Virus record (IMG/VR): IMGVR_UViG_3300022188_000047
Span: 1 to 28,175 of that record
From: a virus
Strand: one strand, 5' to 3'
Length of the DNA stretch: 28,175 nucleotides
A program made the position numbers and the translations under genes. Numbering within the stretch: position 1 is the stretch's first letter; each line of letters opens with the position of its first letter. The notes beneath the pieces were generated by a model. The model saw nothing but the letters and a program-made list of their open reading frames with translations, made no database searches and had not been told where the DNA came from. Shown here piece by piece: positions 1-7,608 of the stretch.

Positions 1-24
1 TATATTAATTATTAATTTATTTGT

Positions 25-50
25 AAGAGCTATAATTTTCTATAGCTCTT
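25..50. terminator. Hairpin at the end of the minus-strand gene array
   Basis: A perfect 10-bp inverted repeat (AAGAGCTATA / TATAGCTCTT) with a 6-nt loop lies just downstream of the stop codon of the last minus-strand gene. The flanks are AT-rich but there is no clean T-run on the minus strand, so it could be a weak or bidirectional terminator or an RNA-stabilising 3' hairpin. Function is inferred from position and symmetry. Confidence 0.55.
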
Positions 51-59
51 GTTTGTTAT

Positions 60-401
60 TTATGCGACACCGACACCATCGAAATCAAGGTTCTCTTCTC
101 TTAGGAAGAGTAAATTTCTGCCAGTTGTTTCGGCGAATTTTGCCTTGTTTGTGCTTCCATATAACCACTTGTCTTTTTCTTTTCTTTTAACTCTTACATT
201 TTTTCCGCAAGAGTCGGAGGACCACTCAATGATGCAATCATCAGACGAGCTTGTTATTCTGAAAAAATCCATTTTCATCTCCTTTTGCCAATTATCGCAA
301 ATCTTTGGCAAGTCTTTAGAGTTAATTATATAACCATATTTTCTGTATCGCCAAACTGTGATACACCAGAGTTTCCATTTACAGGAGATGCAAAGTTGCA
401 T
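60..401 (-). CDS. Small Cys-rich hypothetical protein
   Basis: A 113-aa reading frame that I do not recognise. The N-terminal part is rich in Cys and Trp (CISCKWKLWC, later a Cys in PKICDNW), which could bind a metal; the C-terminal part is charged and ends in DFDGVGVA. The chosen ATG is preceded by AAAGGAGAAAATT, a good ribosome site. A second ATG at 272 (protein starting MDFFRITSS, 70 aa) also has an ideal AAGGAG six bases upstream, so the true protein may be shorter. The first 76 bases overlap the end of the upstream small gene in another frame. It is the last gene of the array, followed by a hairpin. Function unknown. Confidence 0.5.
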   Translation of the reverse strand: MQLCISCKWKLWCITVWRYRKYGYIINSKDLPKICDNWQKEMKMDFFRITSSSDDCIIEWSSDSCGKNVRVKRKEKDKWLYGSTNKAKFAETTGRNLLFLREENLDFDGVGVA

Positions 402-505
402 AATTTTCTCCTTTCAGTGAATGATCGTTTGTTTTTTCTTTTTGTTTTTATAATTTCTTTTGTAATTTCATTCAACCATTTTTTGAATAACCTCCTGTCA
501 TTCAT
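326..505 (-). CDS. Small basic hypothetical protein, translationally coupled
   Basis: A 59-aa reading frame starting MNDRRLFKKWLNEITKEI. It is basic and probably helical in its first 40 residues. Its ATG overlaps the TGA of the upstream HNH-like gene (ATGA) and is preceded by a G-rich GAGGGGGTAAG, so coupled translation is likely. Its last 76 bases overlap the next gene out of frame; the C-terminal residues may therefore be poorly constrained. No family recognised. Confidence 0.45.
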   Translation of the reverse strand: MNDRRLFKKWLNEITKEIIKTKRKNKRSFTERRKLCNFASPVNGNSGVSQFGDTENMVI

Positions 506-819
506 CTTACCCCCTCTGTTAGAAATTGTTTACGACCATAGTTTTTCCAAAACTTCTCAAACTTTTTTTCTTTAATTGGATATACGATTACTTCTTTGCC
601 TTGTAGCCACTTTGTATGAATATCTAAATATTCTTCTTTTGTTAGTTTTCTGTATTGGGGTAGAATATATTCAATTTTTTTGTGGCAATTATCGCAGAGA
701 TAAAGGACTTGAGTAGTGTTGTTTCGCTTAAAGAAGCGTTTAGGAAAACAATGGTGTTTTTGCAAAGAATGAATTTGCATACACTTTGGACAAAATCCAA
801 GCAATCTTTTCTTTTGCAT
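502..819 (-). CDS. Small HNH-endonuclease-like zinc protein
   Basis: A 105-aa protein with a treble-clef/HNH look: a CPKC pair near residue 10, HHCFPKRFF (candidate HH of the motif), then LCDNCHKKIE with the second Cys pair and the final His. This order (CxxC ... HH ... CxxCH) matches small phage HNH proteins. They can be free-standing homing endonucleases or packaging-associated nucleases, but this one is far from the terminase. The start is supported by AAGGAGG five bases upstream of the ATG, one of the few strong Shine-Dalgarno sequences here. The distal half is Lys/Tyr-rich with no further motif. The nuclease call comes from the motif only. Confidence 0.6.
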   Translation of the reverse strand: MQKKRLLGFCPKCMQIHSLQKHHCFPKRFFKRNNTTQVLYLCDNCHKKIEYILPQYRKLTKEEYLDIHTKWLQGKEVIVYPIKEKKFEKFWKNYGRKQFLTEGVR

Positions 820-867
820 TTGTGCCTCCTTGTTTTATTATTGTTAAAAAGAACAAACTTATTTTAA

Positions 868-1173
868 TTATTTATTTAATTTATTTTTGACCCACTCCAT
901 ATCAGTGCAGATTTTACCAATGTCAACAACTATCTTTGTTAGTTTTTGATTATGTTCCTTTTGAGCATTATCGTGATTGACCCACCTTACTTTGCTTTCC
1001 GCCTCTATTTTATCAATTCTTTCATTCGCTAATTTGATTTGTAACAAAGTATTTTCATTGTCTGTTTTAGCTTTTTGATTTGATAAATTAATATCGTTTC
1101 GCATTTTATAATAAAACCCGACGATTGTTATTACCCAAACGATTAATTGTATAATTCCTAATATTTCTGACAT
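868..1173 (-). CDS. Membrane-anchored coiled-coil protein, possible lysis accessory
   Basis: A 101-aa protein with one N-terminal transmembrane segment (about residues 5-22, ILGIIQLIVWVITIVGFYY) followed by a charged helical or coiled-coil tail (LLQIKLANERIDKIEAESKV). This topology is common among phage lysis-cassette proteins (spanin-like or holin-accessory) and other small membrane proteins. The holin-like gene lies about 0.8 kb upstream, so a lysis role is possible but not shown. It starts 4 bases after the stop of the RyR-like gene, implying cotranscription. No Shine-Dalgarno is visible before the ATG. Confidence 0.6.
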   Translation of the reverse strand: MSEILGIIQLIVWVITIVGFYYKMRNDINLSNQKAKTDNENTLLQIKLANERIDKIEAESKVRWVNHDNAQKEHNQKLTKIVVDIGKICTDMEWVKNKLNK

Positions 1174-1177
1174 ATGT

Positions 1178-1486
1178 TTAATTTATTAAATGAAAATATC
1201 TTAAAACTTGTTCTCTGTCACTATCTTTTTCTTGTTCAGATAAATCTTTATAATCTGTTTTGATCTGTCGCTCCGCTCTTTCCCAAGCCTCTCGTGGAAT
1301 TACCATATTACCAGTCTTAATAGCATCGTCTTGTTTTGTCTTGTGATTATAACAAGAAATTCGATGCTTAAAACATTTGCTATGAAAATACTCCTGCCAA
1401 CTTGACCATCTCTGATGTTCTATATCAGCTAATTTTTCCATTAATTTAATTTGCTCTTTGTTTAAATCTTTATGATATTTACTCAT
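1178..1486 (-). CDS. RyR-domain-like phage accessory protein
   Basis: A 102-aa protein with the layout of an RyR domain: LADIEHQRWSSWQEY near the start, then ERQIKTDYKDLSEQEKDSDR and a final EQVLRYFHLI helix. The two signatures (E-H-xx-W, and Y-xx-LS-xx-EK-x-x-D-R) are what I recognise from ryanodine-receptor-type repeats found in bacterial and phage proteins. Their role in phages is not settled; ligand binding or interference with nucleotide-signalling defences has been suggested for relatives. The ATG is preceded by AAAGGAAAATT, a moderate ribosome site. It sits among other small accessory genes. Assigned by motif from memory. Confidence 0.55.
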   Translation of the reverse strand: MSKYHKDLNKEQIKLMEKLADIEHQRWSSWQEYFHSKCFKHRISCYNHKTKQDDAIKTGNMVIPREAWERAERQIKTDYKDLSEQEKDSDREQVLRYFHLIN

Positions 1487-1495
1487 AATTTTCCT

Positions 1496-1603
1496 TTAAA
1501 TGTAATATTCTTTTTTCTCTGTTCCACATCTTTCGCATTTAAAAACCATATATTTTTTTGTCATTATCCATTTGTGAAAACCGAGTTTACATAATATACA
1601 CAT
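1496..1603 (-). CDS. 35-aa zinc-ribbon microprotein
   Basis: A very short frame (MCILCKLGFHKW ... FKCERCGTEKKEYYI) with two CxxC knuckles spaced about 18 residues apart, the minimal zinc-ribbon arrangement. It is preceded by the recurrent AATATAAAAATATG start context and ends 9 bases before the next gene's ATG, so it fits the operon. Such mini-ribbons are common in phage accessory regions and may bind DNA, RNA or protein; no specific function can be given. Confidence 0.6.
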   Translation of the reverse strand: MCILCKLGFHKWIMTKKYMVFKCERCGTEKKEYYI

Positions 1604-1625
1604 ATTTTTATATTTACTTAACAAG

Positions 1626-1651
1626 CCAAACTGCTCATAAAAGCAGAATGG
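1626..1651. terminator. Imperfect intergenic hairpin
   Basis: CCA-AA-CTGCT pairs with AGCAG-AA-TGG around a short loop. It lies between the Acb2/Tad1-like gene and the zinc-ribbon gene. There is no T-run on the minus strand, so it may be a processing or stabilising hairpin rather than a true terminator. Confidence 0.3.
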
Positions 1652-1659
1652 TCTGATAA

Positions 1660-1923
1660 TTATTTTTCTGGTGTGCCTACTGCATTATTATCATAGACAC
1701 TTTCGCCACCAGCTAATGCTTGTAATGTTTTGCCTATTCTCATACTCGCATCTTCTAAATGACGATAAGCAAGAGTTAAATTAGCTAACTCTTCTCCTCT
1801 ATCTTCTATTCCATCAACTTCGTCTTTCGCTTTGTTTTCTTTTGTTGCTTTAATTCTTTTCGCAATGTCTTTTAACTCTTTGCGAAAATCATCAAGCTCT
1901 TCTTTAAATGATTTGTTTTCCAT
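1660..1923 (-). CDS. Acb2/Tad1-hairpin-like protein, candidate anti-defence nucleotide sponge
   Basis: An 87-aa all-helical protein. Residues 1-40 are charged (KEELDDFRKELKDIAKRIK). Residues about 42-78 read RGEELANLTLAYRHLEDA then SMRIGKTLQALAGGESVYDN, which I recognise as the widespread phage hairpin domain shared by Acb2 (anti-CBASS) and Tad1 (anti-Thoeris) proteins. These oligomerise and sequester cyclic nucleotide or gcADPR signals. The recognition is from memory of the family consensus (AYRHLEDARMRLGK...GGxSxYD). The start has the ATATAAAAATT-ATG context. Neighbours are a holin-like gene and other small accessory genes, a usual place for anti-defence genes. Which signal it would bind, if any, cannot be told. 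Confidence 0.6.
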   Translation of the reverse strand: MENKSFKEELDDFRKELKDIAKRIKATKENKAKDEVDGIEDRGEELANLTLAYRHLEDASMRIGKTLQALAGGESVYDNNAVGTPEK

Positions 1924-1942
1924 AATTTTTATATTTAATTAA

Positions 1943-2197
1943 TTATATATTTAAACTATTTTTTACTGGACGAATCACCATTCTATAAAATGTATAAGCA
2001 GTTGTGAATATGCCTACATAATGCTTTACCATTTCCATTGTCAAAATATTCTCTGACATTAGATAAGCTCCAATTAAGACTATTACAGCAACTGTGCCGT
2101 GAACTATTTTTGTTGACATTTCTTTGCCAAACTTTTTACTTAAAATTTTTATTATTTCAACTATTCCAGTTGAGATAACACCGATTAATATTTCCAT
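1943..2197 (-). CDS. Holin-like small membrane protein
   Basis: An 84-aa protein with two or three predicted membrane helices (about residues 2-18, 31-49 and 55-74) and a short basic C-terminus (RMVIRPVKNSLNI). Size, topology and position after the fibre genes fit a phage holin that lets the muralytic enzyme reach the wall. No family-specific motif was identified. The only wall-enzyme candidate in the window lies about 24 kb away at 26449-26973. ATATAAAAAACT-ATG start context. Confidence 0.6.
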   Translation of the reverse strand: MEILIGVISTGIVEIIKILSKKFGKEMSTKIVHGTVAVIVLIGAYLMSENILTMEMVKHYVGIFTTAYTFYRMVIRPVKNSLNI

Positions 2198-2209
2198 AGT
2201 TTTTTATAT

Positions 2210-3613
2210 TTAATAAATTAATATTTGTGGGATAAAAGTTGCCGCCACCTCTGAATGTTCTACTACTAATTTAGGGTCTTTTGATGTTCCTGTTTCGTCT
2301 GAACCATAAAATCCAATATTACTTTTTTTTGTTGCTCCTCCAGTAGTAACAGCACTGTCTATTATATCGTGTCCTTCTCTCATCCCTAATTTTGTATATC
2401 CTGTTTTATTAATCCAATTTTTTCCTGTTGTATTAAAATCAAAATCAAAACGAGTTTCTGAGCTTGCACTTGTTAAATCTAATCTCTCGCTACTATCTAC
2501 TGCTTCATCTGGATTATCTATAGCTCCACAATTATTATAATCAGCCGTTGTTAATGAAGTATCAGATGGTTGATCTGTTTGAATTACAGAAATCCAGTCA
2601 TCACCATCATTCTCATCATCATTTAATTCTCCGCTTGAATAAAAACTAAAATTAGCACTATTTATTGTGTCGCCGTCATCTATTGCTGATGTATCAAATG
2701 GAAAAAATGCCCTTGATATATAATAATTTCCATCTGAATAACTAAGAACACCAAACCAAGAAGACCCTGCTGTCGCTGCACTACCTGTTGTTCCGTCGTG
2801 TGCTGTATTCCAATTGCCACTAACACTTTGCACTCGTCCATCGCCAGCACTTGAATAAAAAGTAGAAGTAGTATTTCCGATTTTTCCTTTTGCAATATTC
2901 TTTCCATTTTTGCCAACTAATCCTATCGTATGAATTAAATCTTGTTTGATAGCTTCCCCTGGGTCATATTTTAATTTTCTTTGTTTCTTTGTTTTCTCTT
3001 TTGTTTCTAAATCTTCCTCTTCCCATTCTCTAATTATTTCTCCATCAACATCATCAACTAAAACAGGCGGATTAAATATTCTAAATCTTTCAATTTCAAC
3101 TGTGCCGTCTTTGCCAAATCCTAATTGTTTACCATTTTTCCACGCTTTTGCAAATAATTCTATTCCGTGTTGTCCATTAACTTCTATCTCTTTTATATCT
3201 CCTATAATCTTAATCCTTAAATCATCTTTTATAAACTTATCAATTTTAACCTTAGTAAGTTCTTTTGATTTAATCTTTGCTTTTTCTTTTTGTGTTTTAT
3301 CTTTTAATACTTTTTCTATCCCTACATTTTTAACCTTCTCCGTTGTTGAAGTTGTTCCTAAATTTGTATCTATTGATTGTTCTGGTAACATAGTTAGTCC
3401 CCCTGCTAAAACAGCACTTCCTATAAATAAACCTACTATCCATTTTTTAAATTGACTAAAAAAACCTATCTGCTTAAAATTATCTTTTTCATCACAAAAT
3501 TCATTATATTTTCCGCAAGAACTTAAATCACACTCCTCATTACAAGTAAAACTATTTTTTTTATAATACTGACATTCTTCAGCATAGGGGCAAAAAGGTT
3601 TTTTATTTTTCAT
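2210..3613 (-). CDS. Membrane-anchored, Cys-rich N-terminus plus beta-rich adhesin/fibre-like protein
   Basis: A 467-aa protein with three parts. Residues 1-50 hold six Cys (CPYAEEC, TCNEEC, SSC, FC), a possible metal site. Residues about 56-76 (KKWIVGLFIGSAVLAGGL) form a single membrane segment. After a charged stretch, the C-terminal half is rich in Ser/Thr/Asp/Gly. It carries a jelly-roll-like pattern (ISRAFFPFDTSAI, then TINSANFSFYSSG, then KLGMREGHD) of the kind seen in DNRLRE/CBM-like surface domains (AFFxFDTSAI...I.SAxxSxY). It lies next to the fibre genes and could be a virion or host-surface adhesin. The membrane anchor is odd for a virion protein. The family call is by pattern only. 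Confidence 0.6.
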   Translation of the reverse strand: MKNKKPFCPYAEECQYYKKNSFTCNEECDLSSCGKYNEFCDEKDNFKQIGFFSQFKKWIVGLFIGSAVLAGGLTMLPEQSIDTNLGTTSTTEKVKNVGIEKVLKDKTQKEKAKIKSKELTKVKIDKFIKDDLRIKIIGDIKEIEVNGQHGIELFAKAWKNGKQLGFGKDGTVEIERFRIFNPPVLVDDVDGEIIREWEEEDLETKEKTKKQRKLKYDPGEAIKQDLIHTIGLVGKNGKNIAKGKIGNTTSTFYSSAGDGRVQSVSGNWNTAHDGTTGSAATAGSSWFGVLSYSDGNYYISRAFFPFDTSAIDDGDTINSANFSFYSSGELNDDENDGDDWISVIQTDQPSDTSLTTADYNNCGAIDNPDEAVDSSERLDLTSASSETRFDFDFNTTGKNWINKTGYTKLGMREGHDIIDSAVTTGGATKKSNIGFYGSDETGTSKDPKLVVEHSEVAATFIPQILIY

Positions 3614-3629
3614 ATTATAAATTTAATTA

Positions 3630-6467
3630 TTAAGGCAACTGAAATGAAAGTGAAATTATTGTCCCTTTCGCTGCGGTTGTTGAAATTGCATCACAATCTA
3701 ATCTTATTACATCATTAGTAGCAACATCATCATAACTTGTATTTATTACTGCTGGTGTCGCCGCAGTATTACTTCCTGTTTCTGTTGTATCAATAGTTAA
3801 TTTTGTGCTTAACATATCTTGACTATCTGTTAGATTATATAATTGCCAGTCTGTTGTGCCTGTTGTTCCAGCTGTAACAACTAATCCGTGAACACTTACT
3901 AAATTCATACCATTTAAACTCGCTGGAATATGAAAGTAGAATATTCCGTCTGCTGTTTCTGTGTCTGCGTCAAAAGCTATCGGTATTAATTCAATTGTTT
4001 TTCTACCGAATATAGATGAACCTGCTAATCCGTCTGGAGTTAATGTTCTATCTGTGTCTGTGCCTGTTGTTGTTTCTGCTGTTGTTGCAAGCTCTACAAT
4101 TCCGCTTGCCGTATCAGATGAGGCACTAACACTTAATGTGTCATCTGTAAGAACTACTGGTGCTGTTACTGCTAAATTAGTATTTGCTGAAATATCTACT
4201 GTTGTTAAATATGTTGAAGTATCTATACTTAATGCTCCTGTCCCTCCTGATGTCTTTACAAAGCCATTATCCGTTAGATTTGAGAGCGTAGTAATGTTTT
4301 GCGAAGTATCAACACTAAATGTTCCTGTTGTAAGTGTTAAGCCTGTGCCTGCCGTATATGTTGTGTCATTGTCAGTATATCCTACTGCCCAAGATTGTAA
4401 TTTTGCAAATGTGTCAATATCTGTATCTTGCATATATCCATTTACTGTTAAATCATCACTTACCTCATCATTTGCCCAAGGATTTATTGTATTAACCCAG
4501 TTTCCTGTAATAGTATCATTTTGAGCTAATTCAGCATAAACAGTCAGATCAGGCAAATCACTTAAATCATCATAACTTGTTGTTGTTTGTCCACTAAATT
4601 GAATATCCCACGGTATTTGAATTTCTGTAAAATTTGTATCATCTTTTTCAACAATAACTTTTGCTAATAACATTGAAAAAGAACTAACTAAATCTGGTAA
4701 GTTATCAGGAGAACCAAGAGCTTTTGCTTCTGCTAATGTATAACTTCCTATCCCATAAACTAAATAAAAATCTCCGTCAAAATCTCTATAAATATAATAA
4801 ACTCCATATTTATTTGGTGCTATTGTCGCAAGTCCTGTTCCATAATCATTATACTGAGTATTACTTATTGTTGTTTGTCCTGTTGTTTTTTGCCAAGCAC
4901 CGTCATTATACCAAGTAGTAAAAGTAATAGAAGATGAAGCCGTAGAAGTAAATCTTGTATTCCCGCGATAAAATACACCAGAAGTCATTGTTAGTCCTCT
5001 TGCTCCTATTTCTGATGTAATTAATCCACTTGCTCTTGCAAAGCTATATAATTCTTCTGCTCTTCTATGTGTTCTAAAAGCTAAATCTTGAATTTGCGCG
5101 CCACCAGATAATGTATGTATTTTAGTTCCGTCATTATAAGCCATACCTATAGCTACCTTAGTTCTTCCATTTATACTTGCTCTTGAAGTTGTTGTAGCGA
5201 AAATTGGACTTCCTCCATTATAATCAGCATAAACATAATTAATTTCATCTTGAGAAATCCCTAAGCTTGAATTTTCTGGCATATCAATACTAACATTATT
5301 ACCGATTGAACTATTAGTTGTTTTAATTATTCCATAACCAGCTAAAATTGTAATTGTCCCATCTCCATTATCCGATAATTCTCCTCCTGAATTTATTTTA
5401 CCTGCTGATTGTGTGACATTCCACCAATCCTCTGTGTTTGTGTAAGTTGCCCCTGCTATTATATTCATCTTAACCATTTCATCTTTTATTCCATAGTATG
5501 AACCTGTTATGCTTAAATCGCCGTTTACATCTAATTCGTATGCTGGGTTAGTTGTGCCGATGCCGACGTTGCCTGTTATTATTAAATTCCCATCTGTAGC
5601 CCCATCAAAACTTCCTGCTATTTTGAAAGTGTTAGCTGCACTTCTTGACAGAAAAATATCTCTGGTAGCATTTCCTGGACCAATTCCAATTTTTCCATCA
5701 GAGTAAAATACAGTTCTCCAAGAGCTTTCACCTGATGCAAAAATATTAAATGCACGACCTGTAGTAGCTGAGGTTGCTAAATCTGCAACGAGAGTTATTA
5801 CTCTGTCATTTCCTACAACCTCTAACTTGCTTTGTGGGTTAGTTGTGCCTATGCCAACATTGCCTGTGCTTAAAACAGTAATCGCAGAAGTAGCGGTTGC
5901 TTCGTTGCTTGCGTTGCCTACATAGATTTGAGTGTTTGGGAGAGCGGTCATTGAACCTGTATCTTCTTGCCAAGTTAATGTTCCGCTTCCATTTGTTTTT
6001 AAAGTATAACCATTCGTTCCATCAGAAGACGGGAAAGTATATTCTCCTACTTTTAATGTTCCATCAAAATAACTATTACCAACTACTTCAAAAATAGTGC
6101 CGTCAGAACTTGTTGCATTATTACCTATTACAAGAGGATAACCCTCTTGATTATAATAAATTGTCATTGGGGTGGTTGTTGACCAAATTGATGAACCACC
6201 GCCAGTGCCACTGCCTCCTGCTGGTGTATCAAAAGAATAAGTAAAAGGGCTATTGCCAGAAACTTTTAAATACTTGCCGACATCTCCTGCTGCTACTGTC
6301 CCTTGCCCTGTTCCACCCATATAAGGATAAATTAAACTTGCTCCTAATTCTTGTTCTTGTCCACTAAATAAATCTCTTAATTCATCAATAGATAACTGTA
6401 TAGCTTTGGCTGAAAATGGAATTAATGTTAATAAAATTCCATAGAGTAATAATTTTTTTATTTGCAT
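3630..6467 (-). CDS. Large tail-fibre/receptor-binding protein with signal peptide
   Basis: A 945-aa beta-rich protein. Residues 1-22 look like a Sec signal (KKLLLYGILLTLIPFSAKA), followed by YPYMGGTGQGT. Two fibre repeats, GNVGIGTTNPQSKLEV (about 202-217) and GNVGIGTTNPAYELDV (about 299-314), are typical of trimeric phage fibres and surface proteins. Further on are Thr/Ser-rich stretches and the tail-fibre motif ASGIVELATTAETTTGTDTD (about 780-805), then a C-terminal beta domain. Likely role: host recognition. The signal peptide is unusual for a cytoplasmically assembled fibre. Neighbours on both sides are also fibre- or adhesin-like. The product class is fairly secure; receptor and exact position in the virion are unknown. 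Confidence 0.75.
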   Translation of the reverse strand: MQIKKLLLYGILLTLIPFSAKAIQLSIDELRDLFSGQEQELGASLIYPYMGGTGQGTVAAGDVGKYLKVSGNSPFTYSFDTPAGGSGTGGGSSIWSTTTPMTIYYNQEGYPLVIGNNATSSDGTIFEVVGNSYFDGTLKVGEYTFPSSDGTNGYTLKTNGSGTLTWQEDTGSMTALPNTQIYVGNASNEATATSAITVLSTGNVGIGTTNPQSKLEVVGNDRVITLVADLATSATTGRAFNIFASGESSWRTVFYSDGKIGIGPGNATRDIFLSRSAANTFKIAGSFDGATDGNLIITGNVGIGTTNPAYELDVNGDLSITGSYYGIKDEMVKMNIIAGATYTNTEDWWNVTQSAGKINSGGELSDNGDGTITILAGYGIIKTTNSSIGNNVSIDMPENSSLGISQDEINYVYADYNGGSPIFATTTSRASINGRTKVAIGMAYNDGTKIHTLSGGAQIQDLAFRTHRRAEELYSFARASGLITSEIGARGLTMTSGVFYRGNTRFTSTASSSITFTTWYNDGAWQKTTGQTTISNTQYNDYGTGLATIAPNKYGVYYIYRDFDGDFYLVYGIGSYTLAEAKALGSPDNLPDLVSSFSMLLAKVIVEKDDTNFTEIQIPWDIQFSGQTTTSYDDLSDLPDLTVYAELAQNDTITGNWVNTINPWANDEVSDDLTVNGYMQDTDIDTFAKLQSWAVGYTDNDTTYTAGTGLTLTTGTFSVDTSQNITTLSNLTDNGFVKTSGGTGALSIDTSTYLTTVDISANTNLAVTAPVVLTDDTLSVSASSDTASGIVELATTAETTTGTDTDRTLTPDGLAGSSIFGRKTIELIPIAFDADTETADGIFYFHIPASLNGMNLVSVHGLVVTAGTTGTTDWQLYNLTDSQDMLSTKLTIDTTETGSNTAATPAVINTSYDDVATNDVIRLDCDAISTTAAKGTIISLSFQLP

Positions 6468-6477
6468 ATTTTTATTC

Positions 6478-7263
6478 TTAAATCCTATATGAACCTCTTA
6501 TTTTTGCCCCATTTGGTGGAGCTGTTAAAAATGTTATTGTTTGTCCTGATATTGTCCAGTCGTCAGTTTGAAATAACTCCCCACTTCCTACAACAATTCT
6601 TAATGAAGCAATAGGATTTGGTGCGTGATCAAGAGTAAATTCTGTTGTTGTTCCATCCCCTGTTCCAATTAATTCGTTATCAATGTGATGGATTTCAAAA
6701 TGAATTTTAGAAAATCCGCCTCCGCCTCTGCTTCCTAATTTTCTTTCCGCCAACTCATCTAATTTTTCTTGTAATCCATTAATAGCTGTTATTTCTAATC
6801 GCTCATTCTCATCTAATAATTCCAGCTTATCTCTTATCTTTTCTGCATTATCTAAAATTATTTCTTTTTGCTCTGGAAGTTTTATTTTATTTAAAACTTT
6901 TTCAACAATTTTTGTTTCATCAGCGTCTTTACCATTTGTAAAATCTTTAATTCTCATTGCCTTATCTTTAACAAAATTCAAGCTGTTTTCCTGTTCTTTT
7001 AATGCTTTATCTACTTTTCGCTTTGCTTCAGCTGTTAAGTCGCTTAAATCAAGCCTTGTAGCGTTTTTTAGTGTTTCCTGCTCCTGTTTAGAGGTATCTA
7101 TTGTTTCATTCATCCGTTTAACAAGCTTTTTTTCCACATCCAAAACAATCTTTAATATTTTTTTAAAGGAGTTTAAAAACTCTTCTGGCGTTAAAAGTTT
7201 ATTTCCATTTATTAATGAAAACAATTGTTCTACTTTTAATACATCTTTTTGTTCTATTTCCAT
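6478..7263 (-). CDS. Coiled-coil tail protein with C-terminal beta domain
   Basis: A 261-aa protein. Residues 1-175 are strongly helical and charged (for example KRMNETIDTSKQEQETLKNA), probably a trimeric or dimeric coiled coil. After a Gly-rich hinge (GSRGGGGFSK) the last 70 residues form a compact beta domain (TGDGTTTEFTLDHAPNPIAS, then TISGQTITFLTAPPNGAKI) that I recognise as a recurrent C-terminal module of phage tail and fibre proteins. It probably acts as a fibre linker or tip. It lies in the fibre gene block with 10-bp spacing to the next gene. Confidence 0.65.
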   Translation of the reverse strand: MEIEQKDVLKVEQLFSLINGNKLLTPEEFLNSFKKILKIVLDVEKKLVKRMNETIDTSKQEQETLKNATRLDLSDLTAEAKRKVDKALKEQENSLNFVKDKAMRIKDFTNGKDADETKIVEKVLNKIKLPEQKEIILDNAEKIRDKLELLDENERLEITAINGLQEKLDELAERKLGSRGGGGFSKIHFEIHHIDNELIGTGDGTTTEFTLDHAPNPIASLRIVVGSGELFQTDDWTISGQTITFLTAPPNGAKIRGSYRI

Positions 7264-7305
7264 ATATTTATATTATGCTATTATTGGCTGGACATCGCAA
7301 CTTTT

Positions 7306-7434
7306 TTATTTCTCTATTTTATTCAAACTCTTTTTTAATTCTACAATAAATTCAGCGTCTTTCCCTTGTATTTGTGTATTGCTTATGATCGCATTTAACG
7401 CGCTTAATTGCTCTTTTGATAATTCAATTTTCAT
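7306..7434 (-). CDS. 42-aa helical microprotein
   Basis: Short frame reading MKIELSKEQLSALNAIIS, then GKDAEFIVELKKSLNKIEK. It is amphipathic and helical, starts within a base of the previous small gene's stop, and lies inside the fibre block. Coding is suggested by operon spacing and balanced composition; no function is recognised. Confidence 0.5.
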   Translation of the reverse strand: MKIELSKEQLSALNAIISNTQIQGKDAEFIVELKKSLNKIEK

Positions 7435-7435
7435 A

Positions 7436-7594
7436 TTATTTAAAATTAGTTAATAAATCATCTATGGCTAATATCTGTTCTTGTAAAGCTGTTTTTTGGG
7501 CTTCTAATGTTTTCTTTGCTATTAATTGCTCATTAACGCTTGTTTCAATTACAGCAATATGTTCTGTGTCTATTTTTTTAATTATTTTTTCCAT
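7436..7594 (-). CDS. 52-aa coiled-coil microprotein
   Basis: Short frame MEKIIKKIDTEHIAVIETSV, then NEQLIAKKTLEAQKTALQEQ, with heptad-like spacing of hydrophobics. It is preceded by the ATATAAAAATATG start context shared with clearly real genes. Possibly a small structural or chaperone protein of the fibre cluster; not recognised. Confidence 0.55.
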   Translation of the reverse strand: MEKIIKKIDTEHIAVIETSVNEQLIAKKTLEAQKTALQEQILAIDDLLTNFK

Positions 7595-7608
7595 ATTTTT
7601 ATATTTAA

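Noticed and set aside
2946-3455. Plus-strand 169-codon open frame
   Set aside because: Antisense shadow of the 467-aa minus-strand gene; Ser/Phe/Ile-rich composition typical of reversed Lys/Glu-rich coding, and no start-site signal.
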